From: FEN-1073 sp963780865
Lineage (GTDB): Bacteria > Chloroflexota > Anaerolineae > Anaerolineales > RBG-16-64-43
NCBI GenBank assembly: GCA_963780865.1
Contig: CAWADT010000017.1
Location: 11,641-75,640 of the forward strand
DNA length: 64,000 bases
Reading direction: 5' to 3'
A program made the position numbers and the translations under genes. How positions within the stretch are numbered: the stretch's first letter is position 1; each line of letters opens with the position of its first letter. The notes under the pieces were generated by a model. The model searched no databases. It worked only from the letters and a program-made list of their open reading frames with translations, and was not told the DNA's origin. Below, in pieces: positions 45,507 to 54,872 of this stretch.

Positions 45507-46533
45507 ACTCATTTGTAGTAATTTTCCCCGAATGCCGAAAGACGCCGTGTTCGAATCCGTTTCGAGAGGCGAGCGGGAAACTAAGCAGCTGAATAGGCAA
45601 TATCTCGGCGACGGGTACTCCGATTCCTTCCCCGGCCGGGCAATGGATGCAGGGGAGGCCGGACGGTTCTTTGGCGGTAACGAGAAATACGCGCGCTCCG
45701 TATCCCTGTAAATCTTTTGCCAATTTTCGGTTGAGGTGCGCCGTCCGTTCCTCGCCTTCGAATACCAGCACCGTGAGCGAGGGATCCGCGAGTTCCAGAG
45801 GGCCGTGACGGAATTGCGCGGCGCTTAATCCCTGGGCCGCCACCTTGGCCGCTTCCTTGAGAATCAAGCCGGCCGTTTCCGCCGAAGCCAGGGAGATCCC
45901 GCGGCCGACGATGATCAGCCTGCTCCCATCGGTTATCTGGCCCTCCAGCCGGCGCGTATGCGCTTCCCAATCCTGCAGGTACGCTTCCGCCGCGGCGACC
46001 GCCGCATCCGCCTGCTTCCGCGCGGCAGTCAGGTCTCCGCCTGCGAAACTCAACGCCGCTAAAAAGTTGACCATCAGCGTATTGACATACGTCTTGGTGG
46101 CCACCGTATGTTCCTGCCCCGCCTGCATGGATATGTAAGCGTGCGCTTTTTGCGCCGCCGGGCTGGTTGGGTCGTTGGTGGTGGCCAGCACAAACGCCGC
46201 CTTTGGCGCGCTTTCCAGGAGCGCCACAATCTCCGCGCTGCGGCCGGATTGAGATACCACCCACAGGAGTGTCTTGGGCGTGATCAACCGGCCGACCGAA
46301 TGCAGCAGTTCCCCGGATTCGAGACACCACGCCGCCACGCCGTGCTCGGCGAGGGATTGCCAGGCCGGATAGCTGGCAAATAGCGACGTGCCCATCCCGG
46401 TGAGGATCACACGGTCGATGCTTCCATCGCTCAGGCGGCGCGCCGCATCCCGCAGCGGCGCCGGATCGAATCCATCCAGCGCGGCTCGTAGAGCGGAAGG
46501 CTGGGCAAGAATATCGGCAAGATAGGTATTCAA
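45505..46533 (-). CDS. SIS-domain sugar-phosphate isomerase/deaminase (GlmS-C/AgaS-like)
   Basis: 342 aa starting at TTG 46533, which overlaps the TGA of the ROK kinase gene (TTGA), so translation is coupled. Two SIS domains: TGMGTSLFASYPAWQSL and VSQSGRSAEIVALLES (first), IIVGRGISLASAETAGLILKE and FRHGPLELAD (second). The glutaminase domain of GlmS is absent, as in AgaS and FrlB. Likely acts on a (keto)amino-sugar phosphate made by the adjacent kinase. The dehydrogenase and aminotransferase genes upstream on this strand suggest unusual amino-sugar chemistry. Confidence 0.85.
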   Translation of the reverse strand: MNTYLADILAQPSALRAALDGFDPAPLRDAARRLSDGSIDRVILTGMGTSLFASYPAWQSLAEHGVAAWCLESGELLHSVGRLITPKTLLWVVSQSGRSAEIVALLESAPKAAFVLATTNDPTSPAAQKAHAYISMQAGQEHTVATKTYVNTLMVNFLAALSFAGGDLTAARKQADAAVAAAEAYLQDWEAHTRRLEGQITDGSRLIIVGRGISLASAETAGLILKEAAKVAAQGLSAAQFRHGPLELADPSLTVLVFEGEERTAHLNRKLAKDLQGYGARVFLVTAKEPSGLPCIHCPAGEGIGVPVAEILPIQLLSFPLASRNGFEHGVFRHSGKITTNE

Positions 46534-47516
46534 ACAATTCTTTCGGCCGGCGGAAGCGCCTGGATGGCCGTCAACGCCGCGCCGCACACTCCGGCGTTAT
46601 CTCCCAGCTTTGCAGGCACGATGCAAACGTCGCGCGAAGGCATTAATACGCTATGCCGCTCAAGAATTTCGCGCACCATCGGTCGCAGCAGATCGTACGA
46701 ACTCATGACGCTTCCGCCCAGCACGATGACTTCCGGCGCGAGGAAGGCGATGATATTGACCAGCCCCAATCCGAGATACCGGCCCGCCTGTTGCGCAACC
46801 TCCAGCGCGGCTGGATCGCCGCGGCGGGCGGCTTCCATGGCGATGCCGGCGTTCACGCTCTCGATAGCCCCGCCCGCCATTTCCCACATCAATGAATTTT
46901 TTCTCTGGGCGGCTTTTTCCCGGGCAAGCTTTCCGAGGGCCGGGCCGGAGATCAGCAACTCCATGCAACCCCGCGCGCCGCAATAACACTCCGGTCCGCC
47001 CGGATCCAGCACCTGGTGCCCGGCTTCGCAATGCAAACCAGCCCAACCGCGATAGATGGATCCATCCAAAATAAGCGCCGTCCCGACGCCGGTCCCCACC
47101 ACAAGCGCGCCCAGGCGGTGCACACCCTTCCCGGCGCCCTGCCAATATTCTCCCAGCGCGGCGGCATCGGCGTCGTTTTCCAACGCCACGGGAACGTGAA
47201 AATGCGCGGAGAGAGGCGAGACAATTTCAACGTCCTTCCAGGACGGCAACGTCCATGGATTTTGGATGATGCCGCGCGCCCGATCCAGCGGACCCGTGGA
47301 GCCGATGCCGATGCCGCGCAACGCCGTCGGCCCGGCGGAATTCAGAACCTCTTCGACAAGGTTGCGAACATTCTCCAGCCCCACGATCGGCCCGCGGGCA
47401 GCTTCTATCAGGGTTTGGCTGCGCGTCAGCAGAGTCCCGTCCATGGAAAATACGGCGGCCCGGACGTTGGTACCGCCCAAATCCATGCCGATCACAACAT
47501 TCCTGGTTTGGGCCAT
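46530..47516 (-). CDS. ROK-family sugar kinase
   Basis: 328 aa from ATG 47516 (AAAAGGAAA upstream); an in-frame extension to 47675 is not conserved. N-terminal ATP-binding motif GMDLGGTNVRAAVF, sugar-binding ENDADAAALGE, ROK zinc motif CYCGARGCME (CxCGxxGCxE) and VLGGSVM. No N-terminal helix-turn-helix, so it is an enzyme, not a NagC-type repressor; glucose, N-acetyl-sugar or allose are possible substrates. Overlaps the SIS gene by four bases. Confidence 0.9.
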   Translation of the reverse strand: MAQTRNVVIGMDLGGTNVRAAVFSMDGTLLTRSQTLIEAARGPIVGLENVRNLVEEVLNSAGPTALRGIGIGSTGPLDRARGIIQNPWTLPSWKDVEIVSPLSAHFHVPVALENDADAAALGEYWQGAGKGVHRLGALVVGTGVGTALILDGSIYRGWAGLHCEAGHQVLDPGGPECYCGARGCMELLISGPALGKLAREKAAQRKNSLMWEMAGGAIESVNAGIAMEAARRGDPAALEVAQQAGRYLGLGLVNIIAFLAPEVIVLGGSVMSSYDLLRPMVREILERHSVLMPSRDVCIVPAKLGDNAGVCGAALTAIQALPPAERIV

Positions 47517-47694
47517 GCCATTTCCTTTTCCCGAAATCCATTTCCAATTCTGCGACGGAGATTCGTAACAAGAGTTCTGGGAACGATTATGCCCCGCTTT
47601 TTCCACGCCAAACCCCGGATCCCCGTCCTTTTCCCACTGGGAAGAGGTTCGGAATCCTGGCTGTGAAATTCCCAAAGCGGTGCGCAGCCCCGCG

Positions 47695-48738
47695 CTATGG
47701 CAATGCTTTCTGCAGCGCCTCGAGTTCCGGCTCGCCCTCTCCCAGCGGCAGCGTGACCTTGCCGCGGCGCGTCGCCGATCGGCACGCCGCCATCATCACC
47801 TCGAAACCGCGAAACGCCTTCTCTCCGTTGCACGGATGCAACTTCTGCGGATCATCCAACCACTCGGCAATGTCCTGGATGTACGGCGGCATGTCGTGCT
47901 CGTAGTCCATGCCGCCCGTTCCGGATTGCATGCCATCCTTCGTCACCGCCCGCCAACCGCCGCCCGCGCCCCCGCCGCCGGTCAATACTTCCGCGAAGCC
48001 TTCCGTCCCCTGCGCCCCCACGCGGCATTTCCGCCACCACGCTTCCACTTCCGGCACATCCGGCGCGCCCGCTCCGCATTCGATGATCCCGCGCACTCCG
48101 TTGGCGTACTGCACCAGGGCGGCAATATAATCCGGCGAGCTGTGCACGTCCGCAAACTTTTCTTTCCCGTCCGCTTGTCCCATCACCCACTCCGCTTCCG
48201 CATCCCCGTTGTACCATCCCGCGTATTCGATCAGATGGGTCATCATATGCAGCATCCAGCCCGTGGCATGCCCGTAGACCGTATGCACCCGCCCGATCGC
48301 GCCGCTGGCGATGATCTCCTTAACCTTCCGATAGTGATCGCCATAGCGGTGTTGGTGGCTTACCACCGACTTTATTCCGGTCTTCCGGAGCAAATCGCGT
48401 ATCTCCAGCGCCTCGTTCATCGACATGGCCATAGGCTTCTCGAACGCGATCAGCTTCACTCCCGCTTCCACCCCAGCCCGGATCAGCGGCAGGCGCACTT
48501 GCGGCAGCGTGCAGAAGATGAACACGTCCGGCCTAACGTCCGCCAGCAACGCGGCGGCATCCGGATCGGTATGTTCCACTCCATACTTCTGCCTGGCCGC
48601 ATCCAACCGAGCCGCATCGATATCGCACAGACCCGTCAGCCGGAAGCGCGGGTTCGCAGCGACCGCGGCGACGTGATGCATCCCGCGCTTTCCCAGCCCC
48701 GCCACCGCCACCGTGTACGTTCGTTTTTCCTGGCTCAT
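47695..48738 (-). CDS. Gfo/Idh/MocA-family dehydrogenase
   Basis: 347 aa. Rossmann motif VAGLGKRGMHHVAAVAA (about residues 12-28), CDIDAARLDAA, the family EKP motif in IAFEKPMAMS with its Lys, and the C-terminal beta-sheet domain containing HMMTHLIEYAGWYNGD. NAD(P)-dependent oxidation of a sugar or inositol hydroxyl is expected. It starts 7 bases after the aminotransferase stop, so the two are translationally close: oxidation to a ketosugar and amination form a natural pair. Confidence 0.88.
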   Translation of the reverse strand: MSQEKRTYTVAVAGLGKRGMHHVAAVAANPRFRLTGLCDIDAARLDAARQKYGVEHTDPDAAALLADVRPDVFIFCTLPQVRLPLIRAGVEAGVKLIAFEKPMAMSMNEALEIRDLLRKTGIKSVVSHQHRYGDHYRKVKEIIASGAIGRVHTVYGHATGWMLHMMTHLIEYAGWYNGDAEAEWVMGQADGKEKFADVHSSPDYIAALVQYANGVRGIIECGAGAPDVPEVEAWWRKCRVGAQGTEGFAEVLTGGGGAGGGWRAVTKDGMQSGTGGMDYEHDMPPYIQDIAEWLDDPQKLHPCNGEKAFRGFEVMMAACRSATRRGKVTLPLGEGEPELEALQKALP

Positions 48739-48745
48739 CGTATCC

Positions 48746-49873
48746 TCACCCCCCTTTGTGCTTCGGCCAATCGCACGCTGTCCGAACGACGTACTGCACT
48801 TCCTCGTCCGTCAGTTCCGGGAACATCGGCAGCGAGATGCACGAGGCGGCGCTCTTCTCCGCGTTGGTCAGCGGCGCGACAATGCGCGCAGCCTTGCCCC
48901 ACGGGAAGCCTTCCTGCCTGTGGATCGCGATCGAGTAGTGCGTCTTCGCGTCGATCCCGTTCTTGTTCAGATAGTCGAGCATTGGGTTGCGGTCGGCCGG
49001 ATCCTTCGTCTCCACCTCGTACAAGTGGTATACATGCCTGTACCCCGGCCGGGCGCGGGGCAAATCCAGAAAGTCGCAGCCCTTCAACCCGGTGTCATAT
49101 TGCTTCGCGATGGCAATCCGGCGGTCGCTCCACGCCCCGATATGCTTCAGCTTGGCGCTCAGAATGCCGGCGTGCAAATCGTCCAGCCGGCTGTTGAACC
49201 CCATGCTGTGCACGTCCCGCTTGCCCGATCCGTGGTTCCGCAGCTTGCGAACCTTGTCGTTGATATAGGCGTGATTTGTCCAGATCGCTCCGCCGTCGCC
49301 GAAGGTCCCTAGATTTTTCTGGATGATGAAGCTGATGCAGACCGCGTCCGACAGTTCGCCGATCCGGAAATCATCCCCGCGCGCGTCGATCCCCTGGGCG
49401 TTGTCCTCCACCACGAGCAATCCAAACTCGTCGGCGATTTTCCGGATCTCGCGCATCGGCGCGCACTGACCATAGAGATGCACCGGCACGATCGCTTTGG
49501 TGCGCCGCGTGATCGCCTTTCGGATCGCCGCCGGATCGATGCAGCGCGTCTCCTTATCGCAATCCACCAGGACCGCCGTGCAGCCCGCGATCCAGATCGC
49601 TTCCGCGGTGGCGAAGAACGTGTTGGCGTTGGTGATTACCTCGTCGCCATCGCCCAGTCCCAGCGCCATAAACGTCAGCCAGAGCGCATCCGTCCCGTTG
49701 CCCACGCCGATGGCGTATTTTGCTCCGGCGTAGGCCGCCAGCTCCTCTTCGAACTTCTTCAGCATCGGACCTTGCACGTACTGCCCGCTGAGAATCACCT
49801 CCTGCATCTTGGCGTCGATCTCGCTTTTTATGTTTTGGTATTGCCGCACGTGTCCGTAAAAAGGTACGTTCAT
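48746..49873 (-). CDS. DegT/DnrJ/EryC1-family sugar aminotransferase
   Basis: 375 aa from ATG 49873 (AAGGAAGGAG upstream). PLP-dependent fold type I: GVGNGTDALWLTFMALGLG, TFFATAEAI, VPVHLYGQCAPM, VVEDNAQG with the PLP-Asp/Asn, and the Schiff-base Lys in FIIQKNLGTFGDGG. NSRLDDLHAGILSAKL is typical. Adds an amino group from glutamate to a keto-sugar. Its direct neighbour is a Gfo/Idh/MocA dehydrogenase; such pairs make aminosugars (for example NtdA/NtdC of kanosamine synthesis). Whether the pair is biosynthetic here is not shown. Confidence 0.9.
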   Translation of the reverse strand: MNVPFYGHVRQYQNIKSEIDAKMQEVILSGQYVQGPMLKKFEEELAAYAGAKYAIGVGNGTDALWLTFMALGLGDGDEVITNANTFFATAEAIWIAGCTAVLVDCDKETRCIDPAAIRKAITRRTKAIVPVHLYGQCAPMREIRKIADEFGLLVVEDNAQGIDARGDDFRIGELSDAVCISFIIQKNLGTFGDGGAIWTNHAYINDKVRKLRNHGSGKRDVHSMGFNSRLDDLHAGILSAKLKHIGAWSDRRIAIAKQYDTGLKGCDFLDLPRARPGYRHVYHLYEVETKDPADRNPMLDYLNKNGIDAKTHYSIAIHRQEGFPWGKAARIVAPLTNAEKSAASCISLPMFPELTDEEVQYVVRTACDWPKHKGG

Positions 49874-50121
49874 GGTAGTCGCTCCTTCCTTTGAGATTTT
49901 TTGCATCACGATAGTCTACGCAATCGCAGGCCGCGATGGAGGCCGTTGGAATCCGAAGATAAGGGCTGTCGGCGGAGCCGCCCCGTCCCTGCGCCGGAAG
50001 TTATGTCGCCCGATATCATGTCGCTGATTTTTATTTTTTCCCTCCCGACGAATTCTGCGCACCGCCGCTTCACCGGTGGAATTCATGCCGGAGATGCACC
50101 CGTTCCACGCCGGAAGACCGG

Positions 50122-51315
50122 CTACGAGAGTTTGGTGACCGTGTAGAAATCGGACGAATTGTGTAAAACATGGGTGACGGCACCCATCACAACCGCCTTC
50201 GATCCCAAACTAGACGAGACGATTCGCGGACAATTGGGAATTGTTCCATCGATCCTTTGAATCACAGGTTGCAGCACCCAATCCGCCGCACGAATAAGAT
50301 CCCCGCCCAGGATAATGAGTTCCGGGTCGAAGAAAGAAATCACGCCGGCAACGCCTATAGCCAGGTAATCGAGAGTTTCCTCCAGGATGGGTTTTGCCCA
50401 ACTCTCGCCCTTGCTGGCGGCGTTGAAAAAATCCTCTAAGGTCAACTCTTCCAGAGCGGCTGCGGGACGGGATCCTTCCAGCGCAATTCTCGCCCGCGCG
50501 ATGATTCCTATACCGGAGGCCATGCTTTCCAGCGCGCCATAACCACCATCGCGCTTGCCAAGGAATGCGCGCCCGGGCATCAGGTATCCCACTTCTCCGG
50601 ACGCCTCATGCGCTCCCCGGTACAGGGTTCCATTGACAATGATTCCCGCGCCGATACCGATCCCGATCACCAGCAGAACAAGATTGGGAATATGCTGACC
50701 GGCGCCATACCAAAACTCGCCCAGCGCGGCGAGGTTGGCATCGTTATCCACCATGATGGGAAGATGGAACCGGGCGGCCAGCTTTTCCCGCAGCGGGTAG
50801 TCGCGCCAGTTGAGGCTGCCGGATTCAACGACGATCCCTTCTTTGTGGAGGGTCACGCCGGCCGCACCCACCCCCACCCCCCATACCTTCTTCCCCGCGA
50901 GCTTCGGGCTGGCAAGGAGCCTTTCAATTAATTCCGTGAGAAAAATGAAATTCTCCTCCCCTTCGCGGCTTCGATGCCCGAAGTCCACTTCTTCCAGGAT
51001 GTTGCCGCCAAAATCGGCAATCGCGCCAAACATATGCGTGCCGCTCAAATCGATTCCAATGACCACATTCTTTTCCGAATTGAATTCCAATAAAGTCCGG
51101 CGCCGTCCTCCGCTCCACTGTGTGTCGGAGTGGGGTTGAACCAAACCCTCCTTGAGCAGCTCGTCCACTATCCGCATGACTGTGGGCAAGCTGACGTTAA
51201 GCCGCCTGGCAATCAACGTCCGCGAGATGGGGCTTTCGCGGCGCAAAAGATCTAATACAGCCGTGCGGTTGATGCTGCGCATTTCTGTCGCGGTTATCGT
51301 GAGTGATTCAGCCAT
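50122..51315 (-). CDS. ROK-family transcriptional repressor (NagC/XylR type)
   Basis: 397 aa. N-terminal winged helix (about residues 8-65; RRESPISRTLIARRLNVSL) followed by the ROK sugar-binding domain (about 85-390; GIDLSGTHMFGAIA, VDNDANLAALGEFWYG, GEVGYLMPG, IILGGDLI). The zinc-binding CxCG motif is missing; the region reads FLGKRDGGYGALE. AGGAGC precedes ATG 51315. Two TTACA-N3-TGTAA palindromes upstream suggest autoregulation. Placed between the aminosugar set and the galactoside operon, it could govern either. Confidence 0.9.
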   Translation of the reverse strand: MAESLTITATEMRSINRTAVLDLLRRESPISRTLIARRLNVSLPTVMRIVDELLKEGLVQPHSDTQWSGGRRRTLLEFNSEKNVVIGIDLSGTHMFGAIADFGGNILEEVDFGHRSREGEENFIFLTELIERLLASPKLAGKKVWGVGVGAAGVTLHKEGIVVESGSLNWRDYPLREKLAARFHLPIMVDNDANLAALGEFWYGAGQHIPNLVLLVIGIGIGAGIIVNGTLYRGAHEASGEVGYLMPGRAFLGKRDGGYGALESMASGIGIIARARIALEGSRPAAALEELTLEDFFNAASKGESWAKPILEETLDYLAIGVAGVISFFDPELIILGGDLIRAADWVLQPVIQRIDGTIPNCPRIVSSSLGSKAVVMGAVTHVLHNSSDFYTVTKLS

Positions 51316-51341
51316 GTGCTCCTATCAAGAAAAATGGTTAT

Positions 51342-51374
51342 TTACATCGTGTAATTATTACTTACAGTTTGTAA
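51342..51374. promoter_or_regulatory. Pair of TTACA-N3-TGTAA operators
   Basis: Palindromes at 51342-51354 (spacer TCG) and 51362-51374 (spacer GTT), centres 20 bases apart, about two helical turns, so protein dimers would bind on the same face. The distal one covers the predicted transcription start of the ROK repressor gene. Confidence 0.7.
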
Positions 51375-51401
51375 GTTTATTGTTATTTTTTGTTTTGTCA
51401 A
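51374..51401 (-). promoter_or_regulatory. Candidate promoter of the ROK repressor gene
   Basis: Minus strand TTGACA (51396-51401), 16-base spacer, TAAACT (51374-51379). The consensus minus-35 box and the position of the operators support it; the minus-10 box is weaker. Confidence 0.55.
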
Positions 51402-51572
51402 TATCAAATTTATGGATTTATTTGGAGTATTAAGCTCAAGAAATTCTTACTAGCAAGGGAAAGGCGGATATTTTCCCGAGAGATAGGTCGCCTAGCGACG
51501 TTTCTTCATTTAATGACCGATGTTCAACTCCTATTATCGTTCAGCCTTTCCCGGCGCCAGCTCGGCGCGCCA

Positions 51573-52877
51573 TTACTCCAAGGCGTAAGCGTAGTCGTCC
51601 AAGACCTCGTCGATATGGTCAAGCAGGATGGCTCTTGGCGTATTTTCCAGAATTCCCTCGCGGATCCGCCTAAACTGCGCCGGGGCATACTGGCTGACCA
51701 GGCCCGCCGGAAGCGTGCGACCGGACAGGTTGGAAATCAATTTCTGGAAAGCCGCCAGTACCTGGGGATCGGACCAGTAGTAACGCACTCGATCGCTGCG
51801 GCTATACTTGCGCGCCAGGACCAACTCGACCGGGCTGCCGTGGTAGTGCTTTTGCCAGTGCTGCGGCGCGCGAACCATGACCTCTTCTAGCGTCTCGACC
51901 AGCAACGAGCGCTCCGCCGGAGGGAAAAGTTCGTTTTCGATCATAGCCAGGGCAAAGCTCGCCTCGCGGAAGGCGTAGGTCAACGCAGGGCCGACCTTGA
52001 GGATGGCAAAATGGTCGCGCACAAGATTGCGCAGAGCCGCTCGGGTTTGATAGTCGGTGGAGTGGGCTTCGTAGACCAAGCCGGGTTGGTTTTCGATGAA
52101 ACGAGCCAGGCCGGCGGCGGCTTCCGGCTCGTAGGCACGGACAAAATCGTCCCCGAACTCGACTCCCGGCTGAACCACGACCGCCAGCACCCGCTCCCAG
52201 GCCGCCCGCAATCCTTTTCGAAAAAACGTCTCCCGGGTAAGCTCCAGGCTGTAGCGCAGGTCTTCCACCCGCGTCACCGGGCAAGGAACGGCGCCCTCTG
52301 CCCTTTCGGCCCGGGCCAGCACTCCGCCGGGAATGGGTACATCCGTGCCGACGACGTAGCGTGGGAGGCGTGTGGTCCCGGTCTCGGCCTGGGCTTGCTC
52401 AGCGGCTTCCGCCAACGCAGCCAGACGCTCGGCGGAGACCCGGGGGTCAAGTTCGCGGGCCGGGTTGTCGTCCCCGAGCAGCATGCTGGCGTCCAGGTGC
52501 AGTTTGACATATCCCGCCGCCGCACACTCCCGGATGAGCTGCATCGCCTTAGCCATTGCGGTCTCGGCGGGTTCTTCCTGCCAGACCGATGGGCCGAGGT
52601 GGTCGCCCCCCAGTAAAACCCGTTCCTGCGGCAGGCCGATCTTCCGTGCGATGGCACCCACATAGGCGGCGAAGTCCGCCGGGCGCATGCCGGTGTAACC
52701 CCCAAACTGGTTGACTTGGTTGCAGGTAGACTCGACTAGCAGGGGCGTTCCGGTCCGGGCGGCGCGCCGCACGGCCGCTTCCAAAACGAAAGGATGGCTG
52801 GTGCAGATCGAGGTGATGCCTCGCGCCTGGCCCGCCTTCTGCAAATGAACAATTTCATCCAGGAGTTCCGCCGGCAT
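51573..52877 (-). CDS. gatZ: D-tagatose-bisphosphate aldolase non-catalytic subunit, GatZ/KbaZ type
   Basis: 434 aa from ATG 52877; the first 23 bases overlap the kinase gene. Family landmarks: GITSICTSHPFVLEAA, LLVESTCNQVNQFGGYTGMRP, LLGGDHLGPSVWQ, KLHLDASM, YVVGTDVPIPGG, FEAHSTDYQ-like YEAHSTDYQTRAAL, KVGPALTYAFREA and YYWSDPQV. GatZ stabilises the class II catalytic subunit GatY, yet no gatY lies nearby; instead a LacD-like class I aldolase gene is in the operon. GatZ may work with a subunit encoded elsewhere or have its own activity here. Confidence 0.9.
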   Translation of the reverse strand: MPAELLDEIVHLQKAGQARGITSICTSHPFVLEAAVRRAARTGTPLLVESTCNQVNQFGGYTGMRPADFAAYVGAIARKIGLPQERVLLGGDHLGPSVWQEEPAETAMAKAMQLIRECAAAGYVKLHLDASMLLGDDNPARELDPRVSAERLAALAEAAEQAQAETGTTRLPRYVVGTDVPIPGGVLARAERAEGAVPCPVTRVEDLRYSLELTRETFFRKGLRAAWERVLAVVVQPGVEFGDDFVRAYEPEAAAGLARFIENQPGLVYEAHSTDYQTRAALRNLVRDHFAILKVGPALTYAFREASFALAMIENELFPPAERSLLVETLEEVMVRAPQHWQKHYHGSPVELVLARKYSRSDRVRYYWSDPQVLAAFQKLISNLSGRTLPAGLVSQYAPAQFRRIREGILENTPRAILLDHIDEVLDDYAYALE

Positions 52878-53793
52878 AACGGCATGCCTCGTCCACCGAT
52901 GGTTGAGCCGCCGTTCCTCCGGCGGCCCTCGTTGAGAGCGACCCACAAGCCACTCCCAATTCAAGCGCTTCCTTCAGGCTCCAGCCCTTCAACCAACCAT
53001 ACAAGAACCCGGCATCGAACGAATCGCCCGCGCCAACGGTGTCAACCACGGCCATCGTCGGCGCCGGAACCCGGGCGTGCTGTCCCGCTTGAACGGCGAT
53101 CGCCCCCTTCTCTCCCAGTTTGATTGCCACCGTGCGGCAGATCCGGCCCAGGCCATCCAGAGCGGTCTCGACGCCTGCCCCGGCGCTGAGGGCTTGGGCT
53201 TCAGCGGCGTTGGGCAGGAAGACGTCGACCAATGGGAGCAATGCGTCGAAGCCGTTCCATGCCCCGGATGGATCCCAGTTGGGGTCGAGCGAGGTCGTCA
53301 GGCTGAGGGCATGAGCTCGCGCAAATAATTCCGGCACTCTGGGCTGTAGTGCGGTCTGCAGGAAATAGCTGGCCACGTGCAGATGACAAACCTGCCTTAA
53401 AAGGCTGTCCGGGATTTGCTCGGCACGCAAGGCGGCGATGCAGCCCGGATGGGTCAGAATGGCGCGGTCGCTGCCACGGGCGAGAATCACGCTCAAGCCG
53501 GTCTGCAGTTTTGGATCGACGATGATATGGGAAATGTCGATTCCGCGTTTCGTCATTTCAGCGAGGATGAACCGACCGAAGAAGTCGTCGCCGCATACCC
53601 CGCTGAAGGCGACCTTCAGCCCCAGGCGAGCCGCCCCGCAAGCGAAGATGACGGACGAAGAGCCCACCACCATGTCGGCTGAAGCGACGAGCTTTTCGGC
53701 CTGGCCGAAGGCGGGTTCGACATCGCCAGCCAGAATCAGGTCCGGATTGATTTCACCGGCGACAAGCAGGTCAAACGGTTTGGGAGCCATCAT
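52855..53793 (-). CDS. PfkB-family carbohydrate kinase (possible tagatose-6-phosphate kinase)
   Basis: 312 aa. AGEINPDLIL and GSSSVIFACGAARLGLKVAF at the N-terminus, sugar-phosphate-binding PNAAEAQAL, and catalytic anion-hole motif DTVGAGDSFDAGFLYGWL with the base Asp near the C-terminus. ATG codons at 53793 and 53790 are both possible. Between a LacD-like aldolase and GatZ, so phosphorylation of tagatose-6-phosphate (or a related ketose phosphate) is the likely job; the specificity is inferred. Confidence 0.88.
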   Translation of the reverse strand: MMAPKPFDLLVAGEINPDLILAGDVEPAFGQAEKLVASADMVVGSSSVIFACGAARLGLKVAFSGVCGDDFFGRFILAEMTKRGIDISHIIVDPKLQTGLSVILARGSDRAILTHPGCIAALRAEQIPDSLLRQVCHLHVASYFLQTALQPRVPELFARAHALSLTTSLDPNWDPSGAWNGFDALLPLVDVFLPNAAEAQALSAGAGVETALDGLGRICRTVAIKLGEKGAIAVQAGQHARVPAPTMAVVDTVGAGDSFDAGFLYGWLKGWSLKEALELGVACGSLSTRAAGGTAAQPSVDEACRYAGGTPG

Positions 53794-53821
53794 TCACCGC
53801 GGGAACGTTGGAACAGCGGAG

Positions 53822-54787
53822 TTAATACGTTTTGTACCACTCCGATTGAATTACGGGCGGCGCGTAAAAATCCGTCCATGGTTTTCCCAGCTCGACGCAC
53901 AGCGCGGCCAGGCGCTCCAGACGAGGGCGGGCGACGTCCTTCAGGAAGCCCGCCCGCTTGGCGCCGCGCAACTCCACGGCTTCCTGCCAGACGGCGCGCC
54001 CGACGGCGATGCCCGAGGCACCCGCGCGACAGGCAATCGCCACTTGGCGAAGGTAGATCTCATAGTTAATCGCCGCCGAGAGCAGGATCCAGGGGGCGCG
54101 GCTGGCGGAAGATATTTCGGCGCAAGCCTTCGCCCATTCGGATTCGTCCGGGACGGCCACGGGGTCGAGTGGGAACTCGGCCTTGAGCACGTCCACTCCC
54201 GGGAAAGTCAACCGGCGGGCGGTCTCGACGACCACCTCGTGTTTTTCAGAGGAGCTCAGCTTTCGGTCCGGTTGCAAAGAATAGGAAAGCGGTTCCAGCA
54301 TCAGGCCGAGGTCGTGGCGTTGACACTCCCGTGCCACTTGGCCGACGAAGGTTTCGATCTCGCCGGCCGTGGGCGCCTCCGGGTGGAAGTAAATCAGCAG
54401 CTTCACCATGTCGGTACCCATCCGCCGGGCTTTTTCTATGCTCCACCCGGCAAGCAGCTGGCTGCCACGGGCGGCCGGGTCGCCGGTGTAACCGGTCAAT
54501 TCAAGCGCCACGACCAACCCGGTATTGTGCGGGAGAATCCCGGCGGCGATCGCCTGGGCGGCGCTGTATTCCGGGTCGAGCAGGACGGCGGTAGCCAGGT
54601 CCGCCAAGGCACCAGCCACTTCGAGTTTGAAGCCGGTCAATTCGGCGTCGCTGACCGCCGACGGGTCGGACGGATTAAGGGCACGGCGCATGTTCTGGCG
54701 ATGGTCAAGGGCCAGGCAGGTGAAGGTTCCGATGGGAGCGGAGCATTGCTGCAGGCCGCGGAGTTTGCCGATGGAGAGCGTTTTCAT
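53822..54787 (-). CDS. LacD/YihT-like class I aldolase
   Basis: 321 aa TIM-barrel aldolase. Landmarks: CLALDHRQNMRRAL, AAGILPHNTGLVVALE, DMVKLLIYFHPEAP, LGLMLEPLSYS, and the Schiff-base lysine in VDVLKAEFPLD. Closest families are tagatose-1,6-bisphosphate aldolase LacD and sulfofructose-phosphate aldolase YihT. Cleaves a ketose bisphosphate (or ketose phosphate) to a triose phosphate and an aldehyde. Its neighbours, a PfkB kinase and GatZ, point to tagatose bisphosphate. A 456-base gap with repeats separates it from the alpha-galactosidase gene. Confidence 0.85.
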   Translation of the reverse strand: MKTLSIGKLRGLQQCSAPIGTFTCLALDHRQNMRRALNPSDPSAVSDAELTGFKLEVAGALADLATAVLLDPEYSAAQAIAAGILPHNTGLVVALELTGYTGDPAARGSQLLAGWSIEKARRMGTDMVKLLIYFHPEAPTAGEIETFVGQVARECQRHDLGLMLEPLSYSLQPDRKLSSSEKHEVVVETARRLTFPGVDVLKAEFPLDPVAVPDESEWAKACAEISSASRAPWILLSAAINYEIYLRQVAIACRAGASGIAVGRAVWQEAVELRGAKRAGFLKDVARPRLERLAALCVELGKPWTDFYAPPVIQSEWYKTY

Positions 54788-54872
54788 ACGAGTAGTTTAC
54801 TCTTCCCTTTCCGTAGCAACTCAGCCAGTTAAGAGTAGAGAGGCTGGGTCTATGGGATGAAGCATCCTCTTG

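Noticed and set aside
47680..49197. 505-codon plus-strand frame
   Set aside because: Antisense to the Gfo/Idh and DegT genes, with Arg/His/Pro-rich composition and no recognisable motif.
53438..54832. 464-codon plus-strand frame
   Set aside because: Antisense to the kinase and aldolase genes; no ribosome site or motif.
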